Source: a virus. Taken from it: a stretch of 39,904 nucleotides of DNA. Below, piece by piece: positions 30,413 through 38,391 of this stretch. Position 1 is the first letter of the stretch. Each line of letters opens with the position of its first letter. A program made the position numbers and the translations under genes. Below the pieces are notes generated by a model. The model was not told where the DNA came from. It saw only the letters and a list, made by a program, of their open reading frames with translations, and made no database searches. The DNA lies in IMG/VR virus record IMGVR_UViG_3300020190_000138, positions 1-39,904 of that record; one strand, written 5' to 3'.

Positions 30413-30643
30413 ATGCAACAACCTAAAAAATTATCAATTCCTCTTAGTCAGACTGAGGGAATTATTTGCGAAAAATGTCAGAACGAAGTATTCGTACCAG
30501 GATTTATTTTGAGAAAAGCTTCTAAGTTTTTAACTGGAGATCCTCAAGATTCGTTAGTACCTTTACAGGTATTTGCTTGTGCTTCTTGCGGACACGTAAA
30601 TGAAGAGTTTCTTCCTATAGAACTAAAAGGAGATGTTGAGTAA
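30413..30643 (+). CDS. Zinc-ribbon protein of unknown function
   Basis: This 76-residue protein has IICEKCQNEVF (Cys19, Cys22) and FACASCGHVNEEF (Cys55, Cys58), forming a four-Cys zinc ribbon. The middle holds FILRKASKFLTGDPQDSLVPLQ. I recall similar small phage proteins without known function. The product may bind nucleic acid or a polymerase. It has its own promoter and overlaps the next small frame by 11 bp. Confidence 0.7.
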   Translation: MQQPKKLSIPLSQTEGIICEKCQNEVFVPGFILRKASKFLTGDPQDSLVPLQVFACASCGHVNEEFLPIELKGDVE

Positions 30644-30764
30644 TGTTTTTAGATCAAAATTTAGAACAATGGTGGGATTAGTAATATTTGTAACAGCACT
30701 ATCGCTATCTTTAATCTGGTTAAAGTCAGGTGGTATAGATTACATACAGAAACTAAATAAATAA
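30633..30764 (+). CDS. Small single-pass membrane protein
   Basis: An ATG at 30633 opens a 43-residue frame ending TAA at 30762-30764. It has a basic N-terminus and a hydrophobic helix (MVGLVIFVTALSLSLIWL). An internal ATG at 30669 would give 31 residues. The stop is one base before the thioredoxin ATG, which supports expression, but the start is uncertain. Confidence 0.45.
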   Translation: MLSNVFRSKFRTMVGLVIFVTALSLSLIWLKSGGIDYIQKLNK

Positions 30765-30765
30765 T

Positions 30766-31026
30766 ATGAACGTTTTATACTTTACAGCAGACTGGTGTCA
30801 GCCTTGCAGAATGTTTAAACCTGTACTACAATCAGTAACCTCTAATCTTGGAATTCAGGTACAAATGATTAACGTAGACTCAAGTCCAGAATTAGTACAG
30901 AGATATTCAGTAACTAGTGTACCGACTTTAATTATTGAACAAGGAGGAATAATTACTTATAGGAGTACAGGAGCAATGTCTAAAACTCAACTAGAAAAAA
31001 CTTTTGAGTCTATAGTTGGAAATTAA
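30766..31026 (+). CDS. Thioredoxin-like protein
   Basis: This 86-residue protein has the active site W10-CQPC-14, the cis-Pro loop SVPT with Pro53, and a complete but minimal thioredoxin fold. It lacks the first strand and helix of E. coli thioredoxin, like short phage thioredoxins and glutaredoxins. It could reduce the CX4C pair of the class II ribonucleotide reductase. Its 3' end holds a promoter. Confidence 0.88.
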   Translation: MNVLYFTADWCQPCRMFKPVLQSVTSNLGIQVQMINVDSSPELVQRYSVTSVPTLIIEQGGIITYRSTGAMSKTQLEKTFESIVGN

Positions 31027-31047
31027 TAAAGTCTCTTCTATATTGGG
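31014..31047 (+). promoter_or_regulatory. AGTTGGA-N18-TATATT promoter for the small lipoprotein
   Basis: AGTTGGA at 31014-31020 and TATATTGGG at 31039-31047, 18 bp apart. The lipoprotein ATG is at 31078, leaving an A-rich leader of about 25 bases. Confidence 0.75.
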
Positions 31048-31077
31048 TTATAATAATTTTTAACTAAAAAAAGAAAA

Positions 31078-31245
31078 ATGAAAAAAGCATTCGTAATTTT
31101 CGCATTGGCTACTTTAGTGGCTTGCGGTGGAGGTTCTTCTTCAGAAGCTCCAAAGGATTCAGTAGCAGCTCAAGTTGAATCAGCAGCAGTATCTGCAGTT
31201 GATTCTTCAGTTGCTCAAATCCCAGCTGATTCTTCAGCTAAGTAA
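31078..31245 (+). CDS. Small lipoprotein, Ser/Ala-rich
   Basis: The ATG at 31078 opens a 55-residue frame. The signal peptide MKKAFVIFALATLVAC ends at the lipobox Cys16, followed by GGG and a Ser/Ala/Asp/Val-rich mature part of about 40 residues. Small lipoproteins of this kind may alter the host surface. It has a clear promoter and no close downstream partner, suggesting strong individual expression. Confidence 0.75.
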   Translation: MKKAFVIFALATLVACGGGSSSEAPKDSVAAQVESAAVSAVDSSVAQIPADSSAK

Positions 31246-31294
31246 TCTTATATATTAAGGTTACAAAAATTAAAATTCCTTTCTTCATAAACCA

Positions 31295-31328
31295 CCTTGG
31301 TTAGACTATTTATATAGGATAATCTACA
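31295..31328 (+). promoter_or_regulatory. Weak promoter candidate before the exported-protein block
   Basis: CCTTGGT at 31295-31301 and TAATCTACA at 31320-31328 have the 18-bp spacing, but both boxes diverge. The ATG at 31335 lies seven bases later. It fits the position of an expected start but is not convincing. Confidence 0.3.
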
Positions 31329-31334
31329 AGCTTT

Positions 31335-31814
31335 ATGAAGTTAGGAATTTTTTTATTTACTATACTGTTGAGTCTTAACGTTTTAGGACAACAAAAGATA
31401 TATGTGAATAATGTAAATAACTTAATAAAGGTTGGGGTTTTAACAAATAACAAACAATTAAGTCTAGGTGTAAAAAACGTTTTAGAAGAAGCTCTTCAAG
31501 ACAAGGGATATGAACTAGTTTCGGATAAGTGGGACGCTGAACTTCTCATTGACGTAGATATCGTCTATTTTGACTATGAGCAGACTAAGAGTAACTTATC
31601 GGTATTTCACAAGGATGAAAATGCCGTTATAGTGAAAATGAGAGGTGTTGTAACTAAGGACGGACAAATTGTAAAAGATGTTCTTGTTACAGACCAATCT
31701 AAAGAATTAGTTAGCTCTACAGGTATTGTTGCTTCAGATGGAAAGTTTAGCTCTACAATGGTTAGGAATGCAGTCAAAAAGACTTGCGTTCTAGTTGTGA
31801 CTAAACTATTCTAA
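31335..31814 (+). CDS. Exported protein of unknown function
   Basis: This 159-residue protein starts with a signal peptide (MKLGIFLFTILLSLNVLGQQ). The mature part has a LSLGVKNVLEEALQDKGYELV helix, an AELLIDVDIVYFDYEQ strand, a VIVKMRGVVTKDG strand, and ends VLVVTKLF. This alternation resembles small periplasmic anchor-type domains such as CsgG or LpoB, but the similarity is only in pattern. It opens the exported-protein block. Confidence 0.65.
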   Translation: MKLGIFLFTILLSLNVLGQQKIYVNNVNNLIKVGVLTNNKQLSLGVKNVLEEALQDKGYELVSDKWDAELLIDVDIVYFDYEQTKSNLSVFHKDENAVIVKMRGVVTKDGQIVKDVLVTDQSKELVSSTGIVASDGKFSSTMVRNAVKKTCVLVVTKLF

Positions 31815-31817
31815 TCC

Positions 31818-33459
31818 ATGAAGAAATTATTTACTATTATTACGATACTCTTAGTATCTACAATCGCTAAATCTCAAATTATAGTTAACCTCAATTTCTG
31901 CTGGTTCTTATAAAGTAGGAGATACTGTAACGGTAACCTACTCTATAGATAAAGGTACTACTAAACCAAGATATTTCTGGTTAAGATATAAGTGGAATAA
32001 TAAGGCTTTAACTTACGTTTCGACTACTTTTTCCCAAGGTAATTCCTCTCAGACTTACTATACAAGTTGGAACAATTATACCTTTAATCCAAATGCAAAT
32101 AAACCAGATACTTCTCTATATGAACAGTATAAACTTACTCCTTGGAGTTATGTAGTAAATAACGATTGGAACGTAGGACAACTTTCAGTACAGAGAGTAG
32201 ATCAATCTATAAACGGTACTATTGCTACTCAAAAATATATTGTGAAAGATCAAAATAGTTACGTAGATATTCATAAGTTAGATCTCTCTTATGCATTAGA
32301 TAGTGCTACAGGAGGTAATATACCTTTTGTAAAAACAACTTCAGGACCAATCTCTTTATCAAACGTAACTGGAAATACTTCTTATTTTAAAGTAAGAGTT
32401 TTATTTCCTTCCAACTATACTATTACCGATCACAGAGTTCAGTTAATGAAATTAAAAACGGACGGTAGTGGCGAGATAGATTGGGCACAACAACCAGTAG
32501 GTAACTTAGCGTTAGATGCTAGTGGAGAAGCCTTATTTACAACTCAAGTTAAAGTAGGAGACAGTGTAGGAGTATTTATTACGCCTGCTTCTTCTAAACA
32601 ATGGATGAATAACGTCATTACAGTATCGGATGCCTACAAAGCATTTTTAGGTTATTCTCAAACCGATATTGCAGGTACTGCTAACTTCTTTACTCGTCCA
32701 GTATTGGAAAAGAAAGTTGGTAACGTTAATAAAAATAGTATGACGTTTTCAGAAGCAGATTCCTATTATCTATTCGCTTATGTAATGGGACAGGATGTTT
32801 CAGCAAATGCGTTTATTCCTACTTCAACTGCACAGAGTTGGAGATGGTTTAGCGGTTTACTTAATCAGAAATGGTTAGACGGTACTCCAGTTAATAAAGT
32901 ACAAATTACTACAGCACAACAAACAGCAGAAGCAGTATTTGCTTGGGCAGGAGATTTAGACTGGTCTCACTCTTCTCACCCTGATACAATTGCTGCAAGA
33001 ATTCAAAGTGGTATATTCACAAATTCGAAGTTAAAACTTAGTGGTATAAACTCTGCAGCAGTTGGTTCAATGGCTTACTCTCCTGCAACTTTAGAGAGTG
33101 TATCTTTAGGAGTAACTTCTAAGTTAGAAGCAGGTAAAGTAATTTTATCTACAAACTTAACTAAAGAAGGTTTAGCTGGTTTGCAAGTTATTATGAACTA
33201 CGATTCTACTAAATTAACTCTAGATAATGTAGTATTTGATGCAGGATCTACAGTTACAAACTTCTCTACTAAAGCAGATGGTAGATTAACTTTTGGATCA
33301 GTAGATCAGATTAAGACGGGTAGAATTAAAACGGGTACTCCTTATAAATTAATATTTACGCCTAAAGTTACACTAAGCAATACTGCCGGTTTATTCTTCT
33401 TTGTATTAGCTGATGCAGTAGATGCTAGTGGTAAGAAGGTAGAACTTGTAGTAGAATAA
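31818..33459 (+). CDS. Exported cohesin/dockerin-like surface protein, reading frame interrupted
   Basis: The ATG at 31818 encodes a signal peptide (MKKLFTIITILLVSTIAKSQ) but this frame stops at 31911-31913. The downstream frame, open from 31885 to 33459, continues the protein (SAGSYKVGDTVTVTYSI ...); its first usable start is GTG at 32242. Shifting by one base between 31885 and 31910 would join them into about 545 residues. The mature part has a SDAYKAF region, an Asn/Ser-rich EF-hand-like loop (NVNKNSMTFSEAD), a GDLDWSHS motif and a C-terminal cohesin-like beta domain. The next gene shares this layout. It may be a pseudogene, a sequence error or a frameshifted gene. Confidence 0.6.
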
Positions 33460-35417
33460 TGAGAATATTAGTAACAATTCTATTATCTTTAGTAACGTGT
33501 TTCGGGTTTGGTCAGCAGGTTAATGCACCAGACCCAAAAGCGTTTACACAATCCACTAGCGGACAGGATGCAAGTGGATTTTCTCTAAGTGGATTCAATT
33601 CAACAGCAACACTTCTTTGTGCTATTGGTTTACCAACTGCACCAACCGGAACTACATTTTATTTTACAACTACAACGGGTGTAACCGCAGCAACCGGTTA
33701 TACTATGAGTGGTAATAAAACTCGTTTAGCATTTACCGGCACTCAAGCTAATATCAATACGGTATTGGCATCAATGAAAGTAAACACACCAGCAACCGCA
33801 GGAACAATTCAAATATCAGTATCGGCAACTGTAAACCCAACTGGATATTTTTATAATCCTACAAATGGACACTTTTACAGACCAATATCATCGGGTACAA
33901 CTTATTCTAATGCAAAATTATTATCATCTCAGCAAACATTCAAAGGACAGAATGGATATCTCGTAACAATTACTTCTGCAGATGAAGATAATTTCGTATT
34001 TAATAATGTTCCGCAATCAAGTATATGGTTTGCTTTAAGTGATGTTGCACAAGAAGGTTATTGGCGAATAGATGCAGGTCCTGAAAATGGAACTTTAATT
34101 AAAACATCAAACGGACAATTTGCTGGAAACATACAAGGACAATATAATAACTGGGCACCAGGTGAACCAAACAACGCTGGCAATGAAGATTATGCAGTAA
34201 CAAAATGGAATGGTTCTCAATGGAATGATTTACCAAATCATGTTAGTTGTGCTTATGTAATTGAATTCGGAACTTGGACTAACCCTGATGACCAAACATT
34301 TACTGAATTTTATAACAATAGTACTTTACACAGTAATGGTGCAGATTTAAATTTGAAAGCACTATTCAATTTTAACTTTGGTAGTAATATAGATGAAACT
34401 AAATTCTCAGCAAATCTTTCCAAACGAAATTCTAGTACATCAAATTGGACCGGTGGTTCATTTGTAGCACTTAATGGATTGGGTAGAGTAACACTTACAA
34501 ATCAATTGGATACTGCAAAAATATTAGGTTCATTCAAACAACATAAATTAGTTTTTAATAATTACGATTCAACTCAACTCAAAACACTTTACGGAAGTAT
34601 TGTGACAGTATCGGATGTTTATTTGGCATTTAAGGAATTAGCAAATGGTGGAATATTTGGTAATCAAACTGGTAACGAATTTGGATATGGTATTCAGTTT
34701 GATAACGCAGATGTAAATGATGATGATGTTTTCAATGAAGCAGATTGTTTTGATTTGTTGCAAGATTTGACTGGAAAGAAACCTTTAGTATCTGAATACA
34801 ATTTAGATAATACTATGAAAATTATTTTAGATACAACCTACGGACAAATAGGTAAATCTAATTGGGCATCTTTCCCATCGCATTTGGGTAATGATTGGGG
34901 ATTTGCTTTACAAGATGGTAAAACAAATTACACTTACAATTTGGCAGTAACTTGGAAAGGAGATGTAAACCTTTCACATTCGGCAACCCCACCTTCAAAC
35001 GGTATTACAAACGCATCTGCAAATTTTGCAGAAAAGGTTAAGACTGTTACAAATCTACCAACTGCTGAAGTAGTAAGTGAGTTATCTAACGATTCCGTAT
35101 ACGTTGATATAAGGTTTAATCCAGGAACTATTAACGTAGTAGGTACTCAATTTCAACTAAGTTATAATAACTCTATATTAGAGTTTAATAAAACTGAATA
35201 TAAAGTAAGTGGAACACCTACTAACTACTCTGCTAATAAAGGAGATTATATAAATTTAGGATCTCTAAATACGGACGGTTCTCAAATAACTTCAGCAACT
35301 TACAGACTATTATTTAAAACTAAACAGAAGTTGAATAGTGTACTGGGTGCTTTAAGTATCGCTAGTTCAGAAGTAGTAGATAAGGATGGAAAGTCTTCAA
35401 CTATAAAAATACAGTAG
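33459..35417 (+). CDS. Exported C-type lectin and cohesin/dockerin-like protein
   Basis: This 652-residue protein has a signal peptide (1-19) and a beta-rich N-terminal region. A C-type lectin-like domain at about 130-271 shows GYLVTITSADEDNFV, FALSDVAQEGYWRI, NWAPGEPNN (231-239) and WND (255-257). An EF-hand/dockerin-like loop D418-x-N420-x-D422 ends at D429, a GDVNLSHS motif follows, and a cohesin-like C-terminal domain spans about 540-652. It probably binds a glycan or protein at the host surface. Base usage in 33540-35040 is richer in A-ending and CCG/ACC codons than the flanks, suggesting domain exchange. It overlaps the previous gene by one base. Confidence 0.78.
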   Translation: MRILVTILLSLVTCFGFGQQVNAPDPKAFTQSTSGQDASGFSLSGFNSTATLLCAIGLPTAPTGTTFYFTTTTGVTAATGYTMSGNKTRLAFTGTQANINTVLASMKVNTPATAGTIQISVSATVNPTGYFYNPTNGHFYRPISSGTTYSNAKLLSSQQTFKGQNGYLVTITSADEDNFVFNNVPQSSIWFALSDVAQEGYWRIDAGPENGTLIKTSNGQFAGNIQGQYNNWAPGEPNNAGNEDYAVTKWNGSQWNDLPNHVSCAYVIEFGTWTNPDDQTFTEFYNNSTLHSNGADLNLKALFNFNFGSNIDETKFSANLSKRNSSTSNWTGGSFVALNGLGRVTLTNQLDTAKILGSFKQHKLVFNNYDSTQLKTLYGSIVTVSDVYLAFKELANGGIFGNQTGNEFGYGIQFDNADVNDDDVFNEADCFDLLQDLTGKKPLVSEYNLDNTMKIILDTTYGQIGKSNWASFPSHLGNDWGFALQDGKTNYTYNLAVTWKGDVNLSHSATPPSNGITNASANFAEKVKTVTNLPTAEVVSELSNDSVYVDIRFNPGTINVVGTQFQLSYNNSILEFNKTEYKVSGTPTNYSANKGDYINLGSLNTDGSQITSATYRLLFKTKQKLNSVLGALSIASSEVVDKDGKSSTIKIQ

Positions 35418-35759
35418 ATGAAATGGATTAAGTTTATATTAATATGTTTAGTATTTTCTTGCAGAAAGATAGAAATACCTATACCTCCACCGGAGAGTAA
35501 AGATATATTCTCTAAGTCAGAAGTTACAGTAATTGATGGGCAAGATATTCAATTTGACTTAAAAACTGCCGGAAAATATACGTTAAGTCTATATGACTCA
35601 ACTTCGCAGAATGTAATTATGAAAGAGAGATTTACGGGAGTAACCGGAACTAACGTGAAAAAGATATATATCAAATTGTTATCACAAAAAAGTTTATATT
35701 TATATCTGATAGATCAAGACAACAATCAAATAGCAAAAACTAAATTAATTTTAAACTAA
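35418..35759 (+). CDS. Lipoprotein of unknown function
   Basis: This 113-residue protein has a signal peptide ending in the lipobox LVFSC (Cys15), a Pro/Ile-rich linker, then a beta-sandwich-like domain (QDIQFDLKTAGKYTLSLYD ... KTKLILN). The pattern resembles C-terminal modules of type IX-secreted proteins of Bacteroidota. The following gene is a likely paralog. It starts directly after the lectin gene stop. Confidence 0.72.
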   Translation: MKWIKFILICLVFSCRKIEIPIPPPESKDIFSKSEVTVIDGQDIQFDLKTAGKYTLSLYDSTSQNVIMKERFTGVTGTNVKKIYIKLLSQKSLYLYLIDQDNNQIAKTKLILN

Positions 35760-35760
35760 A

Positions 35761-36126
35761 ATGAAAAATCTATTATTCGTATTATTTGGAATAATGGTTA
35801 TTGTAGGGTGTAGGAAAGAGATTGTAAATCCTCCGGTAATAGTTGAAGATAATCTTAAAATTACTAACTCAGTAGGTATCAAATTAGAATCTCCTTTCGT
35901 AACCTCAGAAGTAGCGATGAACGTAAAGATAGACTACGGACAGAACGTAACTGTAAAAATATTTGATATTGCGAATAAAGTAGTATCAAAAGAAACGATG
36001 TGGGTTAATAGTGGAAATAATATTTTGAAAGTATATACTTCAATACTCCCTTCCTCAGCCTATAGGATTGGATTATATGATAAGAATAACGTTCAATTAG
36101 GTATAACAGATTTTAATAAACTATAA
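35761..36126 (+). CDS. Lipoprotein, paralog of the preceding gene
   Basis: This 121-residue protein has a lipobox VIVGC (Cys17) and a mature domain NVTVKIFDIANKVVSKETMWVNSGNNILKVY... SAYRIGLYDKNN. The K-I-F/Y-D ... G-N-N-I-L ... Y-R-I-x-L-Y-D pattern is like Por-secretion tail domains, and also like the previous lipoprotein. One base separates the genes. Confidence 0.72.
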   Translation: MKNLLFVLFGIMVIVGCRKEIVNPPVIVEDNLKITNSVGIKLESPFVTSEVAMNVKIDYGQNVTVKIFDIANKVVSKETMWVNSGNNILKVYTSILPSSAYRIGLYDKNNVQLGITDFNKL

Positions 36127-36136
36127 AACAAGTAAT

Positions 36137-36442
36137 ATGTCAGAAGAACAAAAAGAAAGCGCAGGAACCTCTATTAAGAATATTCTTATTGGATTGGTTT
36201 CAACTATCACTTTAGGTGTAGGTGGTTGGGTTACTACTAAGCTCACAGGTGGAGATGATAAAGATACAGCTCCAGTACAACAGGTAGCTCCTATCGTTAT
36301 CAACAACAACCAGACTCAACAACAAGCAGCAGGTGGAACGAAAACGGTAGTTATAAAAGAGAAAGCAGCAGAGTCTAAACCAGCAGCACCAGCTAAGAGA
36401 AAAGAAGGCGATGAGTTTAAAGAGAAACCAGCTCAATGGTAA
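36137..36442 (+). CDS. Membrane-anchored protein with Ala/Gln/Pro-rich tail
   Basis: This 101-residue protein has one membrane segment near residues 14-34 (IKNILIGLVSTITLGVGGWV) and a low-complexity tail rich in Gln, Ala, Lys and Pro. With its three neighbours it forms a run of small membrane proteins where holin or spanin genes might lie. The family is not recognised. Confidence 0.65.
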   Translation: MSEEQKESAGTSIKNILIGLVSTITLGVGGWVTTKLTGGDDKDTAPVQQVAPIVINNNQTQQQAAGGTKTVVIKEKAAESKPAAPAKRKEGDEFKEKPAQW

Positions 36443-36445
36443 TAC

Positions 36446-37093
36446 ATGTCACAAGAACAGAAACAAGAATCAGGTTTTAAGGATCTACTAACTAGTATAA
36501 TGTCTAAAAGGTGGTATATTACTGCCTTGGTATTAGGATCCTTTATGTTTATTATTGCAGGTATATTTGCAGCAATTGTTGCTAAAACTCCTGCGTCAGC
36601 AGAATGGAAAGAGTTACTACTTTTAATGTTAGGTGCCTTTATTGGTAGTTACGGTAAAATTATTGATTACTGGTTCAGCGACCAAGACAAGGATAAACTA
36701 CTTGTAGCTAAAATGGATGAAGAGAATGATAGCCCTGAAGTATTAGCAGCTAAGATGGAAAGAGGAATATCTTCAGGAGATATGAAATTAGAAAAATATA
36801 CTCCAACTCAGATTATTCCAGATGCGTTTGTTCAGGGAGCTCAAGCAGCAAGAGAGTTAGCAGTAGTAGAAAATAAACAGAACTACGACTTAACAAAAGA
36901 CGAACAGGAACACAGACAACTTCTCGAAGCAGATGAGCAAGAGCATGAACAAGAAATGGCTAAATTAAAATTAGAACACGAACTAAAAGCACACAGATAT
37001 TGTCAGCATCAATGGGGTGACTCAGATAACGATGGTGAGTTAGAATGTCAGAAGTGCGGGTTACTAAAAGACAGTTTAGATGATTCACATTAA
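36446..37093 (+). CDS. Two-helix membrane protein with zinc-ribbon-like C-terminus (holin candidate)
   Basis: This 215-residue protein has membrane helices near 22-46 (WYITALVLGSFMFIIAGIF) and 56-72 (LLLLMLGAFIGSYGKII). A long helical, Glu-rich region (about 140-185) follows. The end YCQHQWGDSDNDGELECQKCGLL may bind zinc through Cys, His and a CxxC pair. The helices resemble phage holins, but the long soluble tail is unusual. Confidence 0.62.
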   Translation: MSQEQKQESGFKDLLTSIMSKRWYITALVLGSFMFIIAGIFAAIVAKTPASAEWKELLLLMLGAFIGSYGKIIDYWFSDQDKDKLLVAKMDEENDSPEVLAAKMERGISSGDMKLEKYTPTQIIPDAFVQGAQAARELAVVENKQNYDLTKDEQEHRQLLEADEQEHEQEMAKLKLEHELKAHRYCQHQWGDSDNDGELECQKCGLLKDSLDDSH

Positions 37094-37104
37094 AATTTTG
37101 TAAA

Positions 37105-37341
37105 ATGAAACAGTTTTTTAAAAACTTATTTGACGACAGTAACTCAATTAACGAAAAATCAGTAGTTGGATTTGCTGCATTTGTTATTATGGTTGTATTT
37201 GCAGTATCTGATATTGTTACTGGATCTTTAGGAAAAGATTTAGTTATTAATGAGTTTATCTTTAACGCATTTATGTGGTTAGTATTAGGTTCATTTGGTA
37301 TTGGATCTGTGGATAAGTGGATTAATAAGAAAGGTGAATAG
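37105..37341 (+). CDS. Small two-helix membrane protein (holin candidate)
   Basis: This 78-residue protein has two hydrophobic helices (about 20-42, VVGFAAFVIMVVFAVSDIV, and 50-68, FIFNAFMWLVLGSFGIGSV) with short charged ends and a Lys-rich tail. The size and layout fit class II holins. No endolysin lies next to it. The promoter at 37340 overlaps its stop codon. Confidence 0.62.
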   Translation: MKQFFKNLFDDSNSINEKSVVGFAAFVIMVVFAVSDIVTGSLGKDLVINEFIFNAFMWLVLGSFGIGSVDKWINKKGE

Positions 37342-37373
37342 TTGGAACATATTATAAAATTCACTACATTTAA
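37340..37373 (+). promoter_or_regulatory. AGTTGGA-N18-TACATT promoter for the small membrane protein and CsgG-like gene
   Basis: AGTTGGA at 37340-37346 and TACATTTAA at 37365-37373, spaced by 18 bp. The next ATG is at 37383. It is the only exact copy in the exported-protein block. Confidence 0.68.
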
Positions 37374-37382
37374 TAAAAAGTT

Positions 37383-37559
37383 ATGAAAAATTGGAAAGAG
37401 AAGTTGTTAGATGTTTATGCTTACTTCTGTTTAGCTTGGGTAGCATTGGCATTAGCATTTCAAGTTACATTAATTTGTCTAGATTTTAAAGATCCCAAAC
37501 TTGCTACAAAAGTTAGTAATGAGTTAATCTGGAAGTTAGACGATACGTTTAAAAAGTAA
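37383..37559 (+). CDS. Small membrane protein before the CsgG-like gene
   Basis: The ATG at 37383 opens a 58-residue frame ending TAA at 37557-37559. It has a single hydrophobic helix (YAYFCLAWVALALAFQVTLICL) and a charged tail with KVSNELIWKLDD. It has its own promoter and stands two bases before the CsgG-like gene. Confidence 0.6.
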   Translation: MKNWKEKLLDVYAYFCLAWVALALAFQVTLICLDFKDPKLATKVSNELIWKLDDTFKK

Positions 37560-37561
37560 GT

Positions 37562-38284
37562 ATGAAAAGAATTATATTATTGGCAGTAGTATTTCTAGCA
37601 TTTGCTGTAGGTATCAAAGCTCAGACTATTGGTTCAACTAAAACGGAGAAGTATACAGCAAGCTTTGAAAAAGCTATCGATATCTCTGATTATCTAGAAT
37701 ACGATGGTAAACAAATTCCAGTTCAAATTTTAAAATGTGGTATTAGTGATGAGATGTATGAAATGTATCCTGAATTAAAAGAAAAAAGAATTGGTTTAGG
37801 TGTTGCTAATATTACAATGGAGTATCTCGAAAATCTAAATAGATTTAAGTTTACTGAAGATAAGACAGAGATTAAGAATAGGATGGTAAAACAGTTTCAA
37901 GCAAGTCAAGCAGGTATTTCGGAGAACAAGCTAGATGGTAGAGGTAAGATCAACTTAGCTGAATACTTTGTTACAGTAGAGTGTTACGATTACAGTGTGA
38001 GTGAAGATGAGACTATAAACTTAAAAGATGGTATTAAAGATAACTTAGTAACTCGTATTGGTTTACAGGTTAGATTTACAGATGCAGAGACTGGAGTAGT
38101 ATTCGGTGCTTCCGGTTTAGGAGAGGCGACTACTAAAAGAGAATTAACTTTAATGAGTGATGCAACAGTAGATCCTATAAAATTTAATCAGTCTTCTATC
38201 TCTATTGCAACTAAGAAGGCTCTAGATATTGCTTGTGCAAGAATACTTAAAAGAATGGTGGATAAAAAAATATTTGAAAAATAA
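37562..38284 (+). CDS. CsgG-like exported protein
   Basis: This 240-residue protein has a signal peptide (MKRIILLAVVFLAFAVGIKAQ) without a lipobox. The mature part has KRIGLGVANITMEYLENLNRFKFTED, a NLAEYFVTVECYDYSV strand, a RIGLQVRFTDAETGVVFGASGLGEAT block and a C-terminal amphipathic helix. These match the CsgG/HfaB fold of curli secretion channels and related periplasmic proteins. CsgG channels are lipoproteins of about 260-280 residues; lack of the Cys leaves its membrane anchoring unclear. Its neighbours are exported proteins. Confidence 0.62.
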   Translation: MKRIILLAVVFLAFAVGIKAQTIGSTKTEKYTASFEKAIDISDYLEYDGKQIPVQILKCGISDEMYEMYPELKEKRIGLGVANITMEYLENLNRFKFTEDKTEIKNRMVKQFQASQAGISENKLDGRGKINLAEYFVTVECYDYSVSEDETINLKDGIKDNLVTRIGLQVRFTDAETGVVFGASGLGEATTKRELTLMSDATVDPIKFNQSSISIATKKALDIACARILKRMVDKKIFEK

Positions 38285-38391
38285 TGGCAAACGCAAAACC
38301 AAAACCAAGACCAATGAGAAGTAGGAGGAGTGGAGTAAAGAAAATGAAATTAATAAAAAAGAACTTAGAGATTTTAAGTAAGTTTAAATGA
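38284..38391 (+). CDS. Tiny basic protein of 35 residues
   Basis: The ATG at 38284 overlaps the CsgG-like stop by one base, and the frame ends TGA at 38389-38391, overlapping the next ATG by four bases. The product is about half Lys and Arg, with a PKPRPMRSRRSG stretch and a helical KKMKLIKKNLEILSKF end. The double overlap supports translation. It may bind nucleic acid or membranes. Confidence 0.5.
   Translation: MANAKPKPRPMRSRRSGVKKMKLIKKNLEILSKFK

Noticed and set aside
31335-36126. Diversity-generating retroelement targeting the C-type lectin domain
   Set aside because: No reverse transcriptase gene and no template/variable repeat pair was seen in the window.
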